This document shows positions 33,189 through 42,604 of a stretch of DNA of 64,000 bases, in pieces; position 1 is the stretch's first letter; each line of letters begins with the position of its first letter. The notes under the pieces are model-generated. The model worked only from the letters and a program-made list of their open reading frames with translations, was not told where the DNA came from and made no database searches. The position numbers were made by a program, and so were the translations under genes. The DNA comes from Pohlia nutans (lineage: Eukaryota > Streptophyta > Bryopsida > Bryales > Mniaceae), in assembly GCA_022496805.1 (NCBI GenBank), contig CM040101.1, positions 1,180,501 through 1,244,500 of the forward strand, read 5' to 3'.

Positions 33189-36100
33189 TTAGTCCAGCTT
33201 ATCACACGGTCGTTTAGTCTTGATATTCCGTCGGAGAAGCCATGCTTTATCTCCAATCTTGAAAGTAGGTGCCTCATTCCGGAATTTATCTGCGGTCCTC
33301 TTGTAAGATTCTTGGGCGGTCCGTAATTGAAGTTTCAACGTAGCTTGAAGTTCCGACAGCTGCTTCGCAAAGCCTTCTGCTGCCGGGTTGTTATTTGCTA
33401 CTGGATTTAACAAATCGAGCTTTGGATGGTATCCATAATTGGCAAAAAACGGTGTTTGTTGAGTCGACGCATGAAGGGTGTTGTTGTAAGCAAACTCGGC
33501 AAACGGTAGATACTTGGTCCAATCGTCTTGCTGGTAGTTGATGGTGCAACGTAGATACTGCTCCAAGACATGATTCACCCGTTCTGTCTGACCGTCGGTT
33601 TGAGGATGAAAAGCCAAAGAAAGCTTGATATCCACCTTCAATATCTCAAAAAGAGATCTCCAGAACTTGGAAACAAACTGAGTTCCTCGATCCGATACAA
33701 TATCATCTGGCAAACCATGATAACGATATGCATTATCAAGAAAGAATCTTGCTGTGTCCTCACTTGACGATGTCTTCTTGCAAGGAATAAAGTGCGTCAT
33801 CTTTGTGAGCCGATCCACCACAACAAAGATGCTGTCGAACGAGTTTGAAGGCAGCAGGTCCATAATGAAGTCCATGGAAACTGAAGACCATGATCGATGC
33901 GAAATAGGCAATGGCTGTAGAAGTCCATAGGGGCGATGCCTAGGGTTCTTGGACCTTGAACAAATATCACAAGAGAGGACAAACTCCTTCACATCCTTCC
34001 ACATTTGGGGCCACCAAAAGTTTCGCGAAATAAGCTTCAATGTCTTGTTGTATCCAAAATGACCTGCTGCTGGAAAGTCGTGGCGAGATTGGAGAACTCG
34101 AAGTCGTGTTGGTCCCTTTGGAATATACAGTCGCTCTTCAAAATACAAAAGATCTCCTTTTACCTTGAACTTGTCATTATCGGCACACTTCTTGATCTCA
34201 AGAGCTACAAAATCTTCAATTGTCGCAGTACGTACCTGGTTGAGGAAGTCCGCATCAATTGGTACGACAGCAGTGCAAATTCTAAAATGCTCCGATTTCA
34301 ACAATGTAGCGCATTGTTGATCAAACGCTGCTTCTCCAGCTTTAGGCGCCATATATAATCTCCTCGATAATGCATCGGATAGTCCTTGTTGCTTTCCAGG
34401 CCGATAGGTGATAACAAAGTCAAATCGCGACAACGACATATTCCACCGAGCTTGACGTCGATTCAGGACTCGAGCCGACATGAAGTACTCTAAATTCTTG
34501 TGATCCGTATATACGGTCACCGGATGCGCAGCGCCTTCCAGAAAGTGTCGCCACTCTTGGAAATAATCCACTATAGCAAGGAGTTCCTTATCGTGGATTT
34601 CGTAGTTGATTTCAACGGCAGAGAACTTCCGAGAATAAAACGCAACTGGATGGAGCTTACTGTCTTCGCCCATCTGTGAAAGTACGGCTCCCAAAGCAAA
34701 ATCCGAAGCATCAGTTTCCAAATAGAAGGCCTTTGCAAAGTCAGGGTGTACCAAGATTGGAGCCGTAGTAAACGTCGTCTTAAGATCTTGGAATGCCTTT
34801 TCTGCTTGAGGTCCCCATTCGAGCTTGTCCTTACAAGTCAACCGAGTGAGTGGAGCAGCGACTCGAGAATAATTCTTGATGAAGATCCGATAGAAGTTAG
34901 CAAAGCTAAGAAAACATTGTACGTCTCTAACTGTCTTCGGAACCTCCCAGGATACAATTGCTTCCACCTTCTTGGGGTCCATCTTCAAGCCATCCGTAGT
35001 TGCAACGAACCTTAGAAATTCCATCTCCGTTTGGTGGAATAGACACTTTTCCAACTTCGCGTAGAGTCCTCGTTCTCGTAGTTTCTCAAGAACCAAACGA
35101 ACATGCTTCTTGTGTTTTTCTTCGTTCTTCGAAAATATCAGAATGTCATCCAGATAGATGACAACAAAGTCGTCAAGGTGCTCCCGAAAAATGTCATTCA
35201 TCATATGTTGGAAAACAGCCGGAGCATTGGTAAGGCCAAAAGGCATGACGTTATATTCAAAATGGCCATACCTTGTACGGAAAGTTGTCTTCCACTCGTC
35301 TCCTTCCTTGATTCGTACGAGGTTGTAAGCTCCCCTAAGATCAATTTTCGTAAAGATCTTTGCACGTCCGAGCTGCTCCAAGAGACCAGAAATCAAAGGT
35401 AACGGATAACGGTTTTTCTTAGTTATCTTATTGAGGCCTCGATAGTCCACGCACATTCGCAGAGAGCCATCCTTCTTTTTCACGAACAAAATCGGTGCCC
35501 CAGCTGACGACTTTGAGTGACGAATAAAATTCTTGGCTAGATTTTCGTCAATATACTTCCGCAATTCTGCCAACTCTATTTGCGATAAGTTGTAGATTGG
35601 GCCAAAAGGTGGTTGCATTCCTTCATGAAGATCTATAGCACAGTCGTAGGGTCGATGTTCTGGTAGCATGTCAGCATTTTTCTTTTCAAAGACATCTTTG
35701 AATCCTTCATACTGCTTTGGAATAACGAAAGTTGGAGTCGCATCTTTACGAGTCGGAGTAGCAAAGATGACAAAAGGCGTATTTTGCTTGGCTTCCTTCA
35801 TAAAAGCCCTTGCACCTATAAACAAAGGTTTGTTTCTAGACATTGTTTTGGCAGATTCCACCTTCAAGGAGTTTGTTGGAAATGTTACTTTCCGCAACTT
35901 CCAATCTATTAATGGATTATATCTATCAAGCCAAGATAGTCCCAAAATGACAGGACATGAAGGGGTCTTGATAACATTAAACACAATGTTACTCTCATGG
36001 TTTTCAAGATGTATCTTCAACGGTTTAGTTTCATGGATAACATTGCCCGAAGACAATGGTCGTCCGTCTATGACCTCTACATGGACAGGCTTTGGTTTCT

Positions 36101-36371
36101 TCACAATATTGTGAAGCTTGGTAAACTCTTCATCTATGAAGCAAGCAGATGCACCCGAGTCTAATAAAGCATTAACTTGAAGTTCTTGAATACCAAAATG
36201 TAAAGGTACCATAAAACAATCTGAAGGTTGAGCTGAGAGGAAGGGACCTGGATTATTTTTGGATGTTGAGATGTCCAGCCGCACAGTCCCTATTGTGGCT
36301 GGGCGTCCTCGTTTTCCTGTATGCTTGTACTCCTCAGTCTTGTTGTTTGAGTCTTCTGTTTCTTCGAACAA
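33189..36371 (-). CDS. pol: Ty3/gypsy pol: protease, RT, RNase H, integrase
   Basis: 1,060 residues. Aspartic protease motif LLDSGASACF near residue 70; RT with KKKDGSLRMCVDYRGLNK near 300 and catalytic YLDDILIF near 405; RNase H starting near YLETDASDFALGAV (about 550); integrase with an H...H...C..C zinc motif (about 745-790, CDICSRSKNP) and D, D, E residues in MDFIMDL, VSDRGTQF and QTERVNHV. It overlaps gag by 82 nt in another frame, so expression needs a frameshift. It ends prematurely before the chromodomain. Confidence 0.95.
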   Translation of the reverse strand: MFEETEDSNNKTEEYKHTGKRGRPATIGTVRLDISTSKNNPGPFLSAQPSDCFMVPLHFGIQELQVNALLDSGASACFIDEEFTKLHNIVKKPKPVHVEVIDGRPLSSGNVIHETKPLKIHLENHESNIVFNVIKTPSCPVILGLSWLDRYNPLIDWKLRKVTFPTNSLKVESAKTMSRNKPLFIGARAFMKEAKQNTPFVIFATPTRKDATPTFVIPKQYEGFKDVFEKKNADMLPEHRPYDCAIDLHEGMQPPFGPIYNLSQIELAELRKYIDENLAKNFIRHSKSSAGAPILFVKKKDGSLRMCVDYRGLNKITKKNRYPLPLISGLLEQLGRAKIFTKIDLRGAYNLVRIKEGDEWKTTFRTRYGHFEYNVMPFGLTNAPAVFQHMMNDIFREHLDDFVVIYLDDILIFSKNEEKHKKHVRLVLEKLRERGLYAKLEKCLFHQTEMEFLRFVATTDGLKMDPKKVEAIVSWEVPKTVRDVQCFLSFANFYRIFIKNYSRVAAPLTRLTCKDKLEWGPQAEKAFQDLKTTFTTAPILVHPDFAKAFYLETDASDFALGAVLSQMGEDSKLHPVAFYSRKFSAVEINYEIHDKELLAIVDYFQEWRHFLEGAAHPVTVYTDHKNLEYFMSARVLNRRQARWNMSLSRFDFVITYRPGKQQGLSDALSRRLYMAPKAGEAAFDQQCATLLKSEHFRICTAVVPIDADFLNQVRTATIEDFVALEIKKCADNDKFKVKGDLLYFEERLYIPKGPTRLRVLQSRHDFPAAGHFGYNKTLKLISRNFWWPQMWKDVKEFVLSCDICSRSKNPRHRPYGLLQPLPISHRSWSSVSMDFIMDLLPSNSFDSIFVVVDRLTKMTHFIPCKKTSSSEDTARFFLDNAYRYHGLPDDIVSDRGTQFVSKFWRSLFEILKVDIKLSLAFHPQTDGQTERVNHVLEQYLRCTINYQQDDWTKYLPFAEFAYNNTLHASTQQTPFFANYGYHPKLDLLNPVANNNPAAEGFAKQLSELQATLKLQLRTAQESYKRTADKFRNEAPTFKIGDKAWLLRRNIKTKRPCDKLD

Positions 36372-37327
36372 TTTGTAGCTTTATGGCCCGTCTCTCCACA
36401 ATATAAGCACAAGTTTTGTTCAAACCGTCGCTTCTTTTCTTCAGCTGTGAGGGGCTTGAAACGTACCGCATCAATTTGCATAGGTTCAGGACCTGTGGAG
36501 TGATTTTCTGGACCTTTTGAAAATGCAGCAAATGCTCCCTCATTTCTCCAACCTGATCGTCTTTCTTGTCGTAATTCAAAAAGGCGGTTGTCACAAATAA
36601 TTGCCTGAGATATAAGTTCTTCTAAAGTATCCACTTTAGGCATAGTGATCAACAAGTTTTTGACATCATCTCTCAGTCCATATCGAAATCGTGTCATAAA
36701 CGCCTTATCGTTCCAATCAAGATCACATGTAAGTTGTTGGAATTCTGCAGCAGAACGTGATCCTTGTCGCAAATTTTGTATCTTTCTTTCAGCTACTCCT
36801 TCTCGATCGCTATCTCCAAATGCAGCAGTAAATCTTTCCATGAAAGCCTCTAGGTTATAGAGTATTGGAGAATCCTTCTCCAATAGCGGAGCAAACCAAG
36901 AGCGAGCATTTCCTGATAAAAGAGTACCTATGAAAGCAACTTGAGTAAATCCATCTGGATAACGAGAAGGATATAGGCGTAGATAAAGCCGTACTTGTTG
37001 CACAAAACCTCGGAAATTGGTTCTTGTTCCATCAAACTTGTCTGACATACTTGCTTTTGGTTCTTTTGTACTAGGCCTTGAATTGTCTATTAGGGTCGTG
37101 GGTGATACATGTCTTGCTTCTCTTAATCGAACAAGCTCTTGTTGTAGGCCGTGAATTTCTCGTCTAGCTTCTTCAGTCATTGGATCAATTTGAGGCTCTT
37201 TACTTGGATTGCGAAGAAATGCGATCTCCTCCCGTACACTATTCATAAGAGCTTGAAGATCTGCAAGAGTTGCCACTCTATTCTCTATTTGTGGCGATGC
37301 ACTATCCATGGCCTGATTTACTTCCAC
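36290..37327 (-). CDS. gag: Ty3/gypsy gag
   Basis: 345 residues: an N-terminal helical region with a heptad-like stretch (IHGLQQELVRLREAR), a retrotransposon gag domain (FRGFVQQVRLYLRLYPSRYP, AWNDKAF-like tail FMTRFRYGLRDDVKNLL), and a CCHC zinc knuckle CLYCGETGHKATNC near residue 315. It forms the particle and binds element RNA. The C-terminus overlaps the start of pol. Confidence 0.95.
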   Translation of the reverse strand: MEVNQAMDSASPQIENRVATLADLQALMNSVREEIAFLRNPSKEPQIDPMTEEARREIHGLQQELVRLREARHVSPTTLIDNSRPSTKEPKASMSDKFDGTRTNFRGFVQQVRLYLRLYPSRYPDGFTQVAFIGTLLSGNARSWFAPLLEKDSPILYNLEAFMERFTAAFGDSDREGVAERKIQNLRQGSRSAAEFQQLTCDLDWNDKAFMTRFRYGLRDDVKNLLITMPKVDTLEELISQAIICDNRLFELRQERRSGWRNEGAFAAFSKGPENHSTGPEPMQIDAVRFKPLTAEEKKRRFEQNLCLYCGETGHKATNCSKKQKTQTTRLRSTSIQENEDAQPQ

Positions 37328-37439
37328 ATTAAGGAGATAAATCGATTGAAATTTAGAAAAGAAAAAGTTGTTAAATCTTTGGAGAAGATGGTAACACTAT
37401 CTATTACTAAAACTAATTTGGAGAAAAGAGAAAATAAAA

Positions 37440-37833
37440 CACTAAAAAATCTCAGCTTTAGAGGAGGGTAATCCGCAACCTCTAAGAACGCTTTCAAGAA
37501 GAGGGGTAATCCACGCTCTATCAAGAAGGCAAGATTCTGAAATCGATGTTAATAGTCCTTTCTATTAGCTTTGCTAAAAAGAAGGAATTAATACCAATCC
37601 AAGGGAGACTAATCTGCAACCCTTAGAACGCTTAAGTATCTTTAAAGAAAGGAGTAGTCCACTCTCTGCCTTTGAAAAACTAAGCTCTGATATTGAAATT
37701 GAGAAAATATCAGTTTAGAGGAAAGTAATCTGCAACCTCTAAAGCGCTAGAATACCTTCAAGAAGAGGGGTGATCTGCTCTCAAGCAAGAAGGATCCAGC
37801 TCTGATATTAAGATGAAATCAGTCTCGACAAAC
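37440..37833 (-). repeat. Ty3 leader with three degenerate repeats and primer-binding-like sites
   Basis: Three diverged units of about 100-130 bp share CAGCTTTAGAGGAGGGTAATC-like and TCAAGAAGAGGGGT-like phrases. On the sense strand TATCAGAGCT occurs near the LTR (37,799-37,808) and again, as TATCAGAGCTTAG, near 37,680-37,695. This matches the core of an initiator-Met primer site (TGGTATCAGAGC), but the first copy is about 25 nt from the LTR instead of next to it. Confidence 0.6.
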
Positions 37834-38224
37834 TGTTACGGACACGGAAATACACACAATAAATGTAAACAAGAAGTTCAGAGAGAACATGTAAGAACTA
37901 GATTGATCAGATGAGTACACAAACAACACCAAGAGAGGTGAGCTAGAGCTCTAAGAAATGCGTTGTCGAGACTGAAGAACCCTTCAGCCTCGACTCCTAT
38001 ATATACTACTGGATAGGAAGCTTCTCGAGCTACTTCTGTGAACTAGGACGCTTCTCAAACAACTTCCACTAACCAGGAAGCTTCTCGAGCAGCTTCTTAG
38101 AATCTATTAGGATATACTAAGAATATTCTAAGAATCTTCCAGAACCTTCTAAAAGAATCTTTAAAGAATATTCTATATAATCTTCAAGGATTCTTCTAGA
38201 AGTTTCTGATGTATGTCCGTGACA
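37834..38224 (-). repeat. 5' LTR of the Ty3/gypsy element
   Basis: 391 bp, TG...CA, differing from the other LTR by six substitutions and no indel. It drives transcription on the minus strand. CTATATATACTAC is a plausible core-promoter element in sense or antisense. Confidence 0.95.
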
Positions 38225-38229
38225 TCCAG

Positions 38230-39058
38230 TGGGTCCTACGTTGTACGGGAAGGTAGAAGCCCTCTTGCTCCCTAGTTTCAACGATGTCGAATGGCCTTTG
38301 CCAGACATGCACACATCCGAGGCCTTCAGGACCAGGCTTACCGCAGATTTTGCAAATGCGATGAAAGCGTCGACTGGTAGTAGTTTTTCCCACCAGCAAT
38401 GGTTTATGCCTATCCATGTTATGGTTGATTTGTTTGCTGTAGCATGTGACAACATTCGGCGGACACCTACGCTCTTCGTTCTCCACACTCCATCCGAGGC
38501 TCTCCTAAGTAGTTTGATGAATCCGGGCTGGAGCGAGAAGTTTCACATTGGCCAGGATGTTATCAAGTGTGTTGTGAATAGGTCCAGCATTGTCTTCCGC
38601 TATCATGTGGGTAGGCAGACACTGTACACCAGGTTCCAGTATACAAGGTTCACGGGTGCTGCCAACAACAAGTGGGATGCGATTGACCACCTACCGGACG
38701 TGGAGATGGTGGAAGTGTGTTGTCTATTCAGAGGAAGCGCGATGCCAACATTTGAAGTGGGCAAGGCATGGCCAGTATCCCACTTACGCCACGAAATTGC
38801 AATGACGCTCGGAGATGGCGTTCCCGAAGAGTACACCATGGTTGTGCTGGAGGCAACCGGTAATCACGAAAAAAAGGTACCTCTTGGTCGCACCATTCTC
38901 TCGGATTCTGGGACCCAATGCTAGAGCTACTTGTTGGAAGCAAACAAAGCTAACGTACCAATGCTGATGCCTTGATGCAGATCAACAAACGCCATGAGAG
39001 ACATCTACTTGCTGCTGAGGTCGCGGTTCCCAAAACCATCAAGATTGTAGAAGTGTAG
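38230..39058 (+). pseudogene. Unknown transposon gene, 3' part after the Ty3 insertion
   Basis: Continues the frame broken at 31,887: GPTLYGKVEALLLPSF onward to 38,876, donor AAAAAG|GTACCT, acceptor GATGCAG at 38,980, and a last exon 38,981-39,058 ending VAVPKTIKIVEV and TAG. Together with the 5' part it would encode at least about 405 residues. Sections such as SIVFRYHVGRQTLYTRFQYT and GDGVPEEYTMVVLEA look globular, but I recognise no family. It is non-functional as it stands because of the inserted retrotransposon. Confidence 0.6.
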
Positions 39059-39529
39059 GATGAGAGTTTTTTTTTTTTTTCGGGTAATTCTATTAGGGTC
39101 TTCACAAGTCTGCCTACGATATAAGTCATTCAGGTTTAGGGTTCCCCACACTGACCATTTGGTCCATACACTTTGACCGGGGCGTCGCCCTAAACCGATG
39201 CACTTGTGAATTTTTACAAGCACCAAAAATTATCTACCATACACGGATTAAATGCTCTTCTTGTATGTATGTTGTCCTCCCCTGGGCCTCACGGCTGCAT
39301 TTTCCCGTAATCAATGCAAATCGAAGGGGGAACCATACCTTATCAAATCCTAGTCAAAAATGATGATGCCAGCAAACTTCACCTGCCCATGACATGGGCA
39401 ACTTCCACGATACATTGGAACAAAGTTCGAGGCACATGTTCACGATACAATTACAACGATGCATTTCTTTACCATGAGTTCGCCAAAAAAATGGTCCATT
39501 ATAGCACTATGTACAACAACACCTCAAAC

Positions 39530-41499
39530 CTATTCCACGTCTGCTATTCCAATCGCGTCAACAAGGGCGTCCAGATTTGCAGAGTTCTCCGCATCGCCAC
39601 TATCTCCTGAGGGCTCCTCGAGCCACTCACACTCCACATCACTCGCATCTCCGTCTGTGCCCTCGACCTTATCCGGTGCAACTTCTGGCGTGCACTGTAC
39701 AATGTCGCGCTCGTCCTTCACGTCAGTGGTGACAACGTCCTGTACCTCCCTGGGGGCTGCTGGCAACAAAGCTTCGAGACTCACCTTCCTGCGTGCAGCG
39801 ACTATAGGTTTTGACGTCCACCCGGGGCCCTCGATGCGGGCCTTCTTCTCGGTCCAACCTTCATCCTCGGAATGCAAGATTATAAGCTCAGCGGGCCTCT
39901 TGCTGCCACTAGAAGTTCGCTGGAGACGTGGAGAAACCCGCGCGGGGGACTTCAGAATCTCTTGAAGTATGTGCAGTTCCGCCTGAGCCGTCTCATTCAG
40001 TGGAAATCCCCACTGTCCAAGCCATCCTCCGGTCACAGCGCGCTCGCATCGTCTACACTTCGCATCAAGCGAGAAAACAAGCTGAAACATGCAATGTGGG
40101 TGTGCTAAGCACCCGCACATTAAGGGTACGCAAGCTGTGTCCACAAAGTATCGGCCGCAAAAGGGGCATGGGTCTGAAACTTGGATGGACACGGCTCGGA
40201 ACTCGGATGGCAAGCGTGACAACACATTCTTGGGTTGTATGAAAGCTGTTGCCAGCTCGAGGGATAAGATCTCTTCACGTAGAACTCCAACCTCATCTTT
40301 GCACTTCTCTATGTCTTTCTCCAGATCCCTCATTGAAGCCTCCTTTGTGTCAATGCGCTCTTGGCAATCTTGGGCAGCTTTGCTTGCAAGGGACAGTTGA
40401 TCACCACCAAGACGGGCCAAGTCTGCAAAGCGCCTCTTCTCTGCATCGTTGCCAGCGGCCCCCGCTTTCTTGCTGGCAGCACGGTGGGCAACAACGTCCT
40501 CATGACACTTGTTTTCTTCGTCCTCCTTCTCCGCTAAAAAGGCAAGCTGGTTTCGCAAATCGCCCTCAAAGCGTTCACGTTTTGCTTCCAGCTTCTCGAG
40601 TTCCGCATCAGCTTCAGCTTTCTTCCTCCTTGCTTGGTCTAATTTTGCCTTGGGATCCGAAGTGACCCCGACGTCATGTATGCTGCCAGCAGGGGCTGAC
40701 CTAGGTCTGCTGACATCAATGCCCGACTTGCTGGTGCTGCCGGTAACATTGACGGTGTTGTCAACTACAGCGCCCAGTGCCGGTGTGGAGGCTATGCCAA
40801 CACGAGCTGGCTTGTCCTCAATGTGGCCCGCAAGGATCTCAATGATGGCCTGAATCTGCTCCCTCAACGCTGGGGGTGAAAGTTTCAGGGGATTGCGTGA
40901 AGCCTGCTTCTCACGCGCCTTCTGCAGCGACTCCGCTTTCTGGGCCCACTTCACCTCTATGCCCTTCTCAAAGCTCAAATAGCATGCACGAAGAAATGAC
41001 GTACCAATGTTCCATTGTCTGGATCACCTCCATACACCTTGTTGTGCATGGAGCTGTAAGCCTCGATGGCTTGTTCGTCACTGCAATCCACAATGTAATG
41101 CCGCCCAGATGACCGCTCTGGCCACCGCTCCAAAAACTTGTTCTTATGTAAGACCTTGTCATTGCTGAGCTGGGCAAACGAGGTTCCCGCCATGCATAGG
41201 CCGAGGGTCCGGTGGAAGAATTCAGCATCATAATCTGCCTTCTTCCTACCAAGAAGAAAGGGTGCTATAAACCTCAGCTTAGACGCCACAGAATCGGGCA
41301 AGGCCTTCAGATCAAACTGCTGGTCCCACTGCGTATAAACTGTGTCCGCGTCTTTGCTGGCAGCAACCACTTCCACCTCCTCGTCTTCGTGCTCCTCTGG
41401 CTTCACCTCTGGCGTCACAGCGGTGGGGCATTTTTTGCGCTGCGCCATTCCTACCAAGACGGGCCAAGTCTTCAGGGTGGACAAAAATTCAGCTGCCAT
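39530..41499 (-). CDS. Coiled-coil and RING-like zinc-finger protein of the DNA transposon
   Basis: Exon 41499-41005 (MAAEFLSTLK ... GGDPDNGTL), intron 41,004-40,922 (83 bp, GTACGT...CTGCAG), exon 40921-39530 beginning KAREKQASRN; about 629 residues. The first half includes a block with FLERWPERSSGRHYIVDC. The middle is a long predicted coiled coil (KAEADAELEKLEAKRERF onward). Then a Cys-rich RING-like finger CPFCGRYFVD...MCGCLAHPHC...CRRC, followed by GGWLGQWGFPLNE and an acidic C-terminus. RING-like domains usually act in ubiquitin transfer or protein binding. The role in the transposon is unknown. No lesion is seen. Confidence 0.65.
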
Positions 41500-42604
41500 G
41501 GCTGAAGAAATGCGGCAATACAGTCATGGCCTCAATGTGTAGGGTTTAGGAACGTGCAAATATCTCGTTGGCAAAAGCGGCGTTGGTCCAAAAAAAAACT
41601 ACAGCGGCAAATCAAAGCAATCTTACCTCGCCGCTGCCGCGGCCGCAAGCTTTCTTCCTCCTCCGCGTCTACACTACGCCTCCACAAATATCTGGGCTCG
41701 CCAACCAACATACAGCTCGCCTCGCGCTCCGCTTGCCCGCGAAGTCGCTCTTCCTGTGTGCACGCGCTCGTGAGAGCCTGCCGTTGCAGCAGGTGGCCTG
41801 TCAGTGAGACTATGTCGTTGGCGTCGCGGCTGTGGTCTGCTGGCATCAATTCACAGTGACTGAGGGCAGAGTGGGACCAAGGGGGCGTAGGAGAACTTAA
41901 AAAAAGGACAGAGAGCGTATAAGAAATTGGAGAGAAGTCCACAGTGAGCGTATGAGAAATGAAATTGAAATTGAGAAATGGGAGGACCATATATACAGCA
42001 TGAGCTTTTAAGTGGCTTTAGGGAGAGGAAAAATGGGGTGGTGGCTCTTTCAATGAAGCCCTTCATTATGAACGAAGGGAAGTAGAGCCCTTCGCCCTAA
42101 ACATCACTTCCTCACGTATGCATGGTGACTCACGTATGAAGCCCTTAAAACACGGCCATTTAAGGGTTGGTGGCAACGTACTATTGGCTACGTGTCATTA
42201 TCAATGATGAGGATTTATAACTTTGCAAATTATGGTGCATAATTGTTGACGATCCTTGGATTTGAAAATGAAGGTGAGTATTTGATGGGGTGCATGAGCA
42301 CATGTCATAAATTGAAATTGGGGGTATTAGGGTGACTCGTCAACATGATTAGTAAGATTTTATGTGGCATCCCTCATCATGGCCTGCGATTTTATGATTG
42401 GACTGCCCAAATTATTGCAGTAGTTAAAATCCATAGATCAAATATAAAAAACGTGTAACTCTCAAAAGAACTTCTTACAAGTCAAATGCCAAGTTTTACT
42501 GTTCTATAGGGTAATGTAGAAATGGACAAACATCGTTGAAATTAGAACAGTATACTTCAACCATATCCCGTATATACGAAATGTCAAATTTTAATGTATT
42601 TTCC

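Larger units (their letters stand above)
31888..38224 (-). mobile_element. Ty3/gypsy chromovirus LTR retrotransposon
   Basis: Two 391-bp LTRs in direct orientation differ at 6 positions (98.5% identity), so insertion is recent. Flanks TCCAA (31,883-31,887) and TCCAG (38,225-38,229) are a 5-bp duplication with one mismatch. On the minus strand the order is LTR, leader, gag, pol (protease, RT, RNase H, integrase), chromodomain, a small extra ORF, polypurine tract, LTR. Pol is intact except for one TAA before the chromodomain. It lies inside a gene of the surrounding DNA transposon. Confidence 0.95.

Noticed and set aside
40975..41252. A second protein start (MSFEKGIEV) for the RING-like gene
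   Set aside because: An 83-bp GT-AG intron joins the two open frames in phase, so a single two-exon gene is simpler than two overlapping genes.
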